DNA of 64,000 nt from Bacteroidota bacterium (GTDB taxonomy: Bacteria > Bacteroidota > Bacteroidia > Sphingobacteriales > Sphingobacteriaceae). Both the position numbers and the translations under genes were made by a program. Positions 62,424 through 64,000 of the stretch are shown here, in pieces; positions within the stretch are counted from its first letter, which is position 1, and every line of letters begins with the position of its first letter. The stretch is taken from positions 67,936 to 131,935 of the forward strand of contig JAEXHI010000018.1 of NCBI GenBank assembly GCA_023450085.1, written 5' to 3'. The notes below the pieces were generated by a model, which ran no database searches, had not been told where the DNA came from, and worked only from the letters and a program-made list of their open reading frames with translations.

Positions 62424-63422
62424 ATGGACAATCTAATTAATCATCCTGGAATCATTGCAGCGTTTTCAGTAGTCATTATCATCATGCTGCTGCTTGATTT
62501 GGGCATCTTCAACAAAAAAAGTCACGAAGTATCCAACAAAGAAGCCATCACTTGGTCGCTCGTATGGATCAGTCTTTCCATGATTTTCAGTGGAGTGATC
62601 TACTATTTCATGGGCATCGAAAAATTCTCTCAGTTCCAATCCGCCTATTGGATCGAAAAGGCACTTTCTGTAGATAACCTTTTCGTATTTATTTTGGTAT
62701 TTGGCTTTTTCAATGTACCTAAACACCTGCACCATAAAGTGTTGTTTTGGGGTATCATTGGCGCCTTGGTACTTAGGGCCATCTTTATATTTAGCGGTGT
62801 GGGCTTAATTAAACTCACCTACCTGCCTGAGATGGAGATTTTCGGCTACAACCTTAAAATCAACATTGTACTTACCTTATTTGGTTTGTTTTTGGTATAT
62901 GCAGGCATCAAGTCGTGGTTTGCCGACGATGATGGCGACGAAGAGAAAGACTTTAACAAAAGCCCAGGTGCTAAATTTGTACATAAGTTTTTCAATGTAA
63001 GTGCCAACTATGCTGGCGATAAATTTTTCACCATCGAAAACGGCAAGAAGCTGGCCACGCCATTATTGGTAGTGGTAGGTGTAATTGAGTTTACCGATTT
63101 ACTTTTCGCGGTCGATTCTATCCCTGCTATTTTTGCCATTGCACCTGATGATCCGTTTATCCTTTACACGTCGAACATTTTTGCCATTTTGGGCTTAAGA
63201 GCGCTTTATTTCTTATTGGCCAACTTTATCCACTTGTTTAGCAAGTTGAAGTACGGTTTGGCTATTATTTTAGCTTTCATTGGGGTTAAAATGGTCATCT
63301 CTCCTATTTTCCATATCGAATCTATCCATTCGTTAATGGTAGTAGGTGGTGTATTGGTACTATCAGTACTGGCCTCTATTGCATTTCCAGAGAAAAAGGA
63401 AGAAGAAGCAGCAGAAAATTAA
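62424..63422 (+). CDS. terC: TerC-family integral membrane protein
   Basis: A 332-residue membrane protein of the TerC family with nine or so helices. Family blocks: IEKALSVDNLFVFILVFGFF (the SxDN motif), FWGIIGALVLRAIFIFSG, EFTDLLFAVDSIPAIFAI and LGLRALYFLLANFIHLF. The acidic SVDN and AVDS residues in the membrane are thought to bind metal. TerC anchors TerD proteins at the inner membrane in other bacteria. Last gene of the island, followed by a terminator. Confidence 0.97.
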   Translation: MDNLINHPGIIAAFSVVIIIMLLLDLGIFNKKSHEVSNKEAITWSLVWISLSMIFSGVIYYFMGIEKFSQFQSAYWIEKALSVDNLFVFILVFGFFNVPKHLHHKVLFWGIIGALVLRAIFIFSGVGLIKLTYLPEMEIFGYNLKINIVLTLFGLFLVYAGIKSWFADDDGDEEKDFNKSPGAKFVHKFFNVSANYAGDKFFTIENGKKLATPLLVVVGVIEFTDLLFAVDSIPAIFAIAPDDPFILYTSNIFAILGLRALYFLLANFIHLFSKLKYGLAIILAFIGVKMVISPIFHIESIHSLMVVGGVLVLSVLASIAFPEKKEEEAAEN

Positions 63423-63452
63423 GATTCCTTTACAGGATCATTAACGAATAAC

Positions 63453-63488
63453 AAAAGCACATCTCGCCACTGGCAGATGTGCTTTTTT
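63453..63488 (+). terminator. Terminator of the Ter operon
   Basis: AAAAGCACATCT at 63453-63464 pairs with AGATGTGCTTTT at 63475-63486 around a 10-base loop, then more T. It lies 31 bases after terC. Confidence 0.92.
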
Positions 63489-63553
63489 CGTTGAGGACAA
63501 GGCGCCTGTTCTTGTTTATGTTTTGAGATAAGCGTTTGACGGTATGCTCCCTG

Positions 63554-64000
63554 CTATGTGTCTATGTGGTTCAATCAAATAACTTCCAAAAAATTTAAAC
63601 ACATAGGCACATAGTAACAAACTACTTGCCTAAAGTAAAACCATACTATTGACCCTGCTATGTGTCTATGTGGTTCAATTAAATAACCTTCTAAAAATCT
63701 AAACACATAGGTGCATAGCACCAAACTACTTGCCTAAAGTAAAACCATACTATTGCCCCTGCTATGTGTCTATGTGGTTCATTTAAATAACCTTCTAAAA
63801 ATCTAAACACATAGGCACATAGTAACAAACTACTTGCCTAAAGTAAAACCATACTATTGCCCTTGCTATGTGTCTATGTGGTTCATTTAAATAACCTTCT
63901 AAAAATTTAAACACATAGGCACATAGTACCAAACTACTTGCCTAAAGTAAAACCATACTATTGCCCCTACTATGTGTCTATGTTGTTCAATCAAATAACC
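63554..64000. repeat. Tandem array of 104-bp hairpin units, cut by the window end
   Basis: Units start at 63554, 63658, 63762, 63866 and 63970, all exactly 104 bases apart; the fifth is truncated. Each begins CTATGTGTCTATGTG and contains its near-complement CACATAGGCACATAG after an AT-rich loop of about 31 bases, then a constant linker with ACTACTTGCCTAAAGT. Units differ by few substitutions and have no unique spacers. No ORF. Related stems occur at 38239-38610. Confidence 0.95.

Noticed and set aside
63554..64000. CRISPR array
   Set aside because: The whole 104-base unit is repeated, with no unique spacers, and no cas genes are present.

Overview
The window is a chromosomal segment of a Bacteroidota bacterium, most likely Pedobacter or a close Sphingobacteriaceae relative. 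Support for this comes from a SusC/SusD pair with a DUF5689 lipoprotein, promoters of the Bacteroidota type (TTG at -33 and TAnnTTTG at -7), little Shine-Dalgarno signal, AT-rich spacers full of short hairpin repeats, and many Sphingobacteriaceae-style housekeeping genes. No rRNA, tRNA, transposase or CRISPR array was found. One RNA gene, the SRP RNA, lies between coding genes.

The left third (1-15.6 kb) looks like a glycerophosphodiester and glycerol utilisation region. The minus strand carries a SusC-SusD-DUF5689 uptake operon, two small secreted proteins, a secreted three-domain metallophosphoesterase and a secreted glycerophosphodiester phosphodiesterase. Next to it lie a DeoR/GlpR regulator and glpD-glpK-glpF on the plus strand. 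My inference is that phosphodiesters are bound and cleaved outside the cytoplasm and the glycerol or glycerol 3-phosphate is burned inside. The middle (15.6-44.7 kb) is mostly ordinary: a hybrid histidine kinase, a CDF-NUDIX-CPBP operon, an aminotransferase, a possible caspase-like lipoprotein, a MacB-type permease, queA, ispD, gltBD, the SRP RNA, transaldolase, a Crp/Fnr regulator beside an MFS exporter, a MarR-led operon and an arsenic operon (arsR, DUF6428, arsC, acr3). Several operators can be read directly: two copies of an ArsR palindrome, a 30-bp dyad in front of marR, and a perfect TTGAC/GTCAA palindrome in front of the MFS gene.

The right third (45.0-63.4 kb) is the most interesting part: fifteen co-oriented genes forming a Ter-type stress or defence island. 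It starts with a tightly coupled trio: a TerB-N/TerB-C protein, a BrxD-like P-loop ATPase, and a giant Lhr-like helicase fused to a DnaQ-type exonuclease and a BRCT domain. A second transcription unit follows: a HAD protein with an unusual active site, a phosphoribosyltransferase, two tandem TerD-family pairs flanking TelA and an unknown protein, a small GWWG-motif membrane protein, two TerY-type vWA proteins, a PP2C phosphatase with an Ig-like front domain, a protein kinase and TerC. This joins the metal/Ca2+-sensing TerD-TerC membrane complex, the TerY-phosphatase-kinase signalling triad and a DNA-processing machine in one locus.

Repeats are a second theme. A 202-bp element with four hairpins is repeated four times at 26.8-27.5 kb. 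A 104-bp element with a strong stem is repeated at least four times at the right edge and continues out of the window; related stems occur at 38.2-38.6 kb, so the arsenic and Ter genes lie between two clusters of one repeat family. Eight CAAC units sit directly in front of glpF. The first 157 bases hold no gene I can support.
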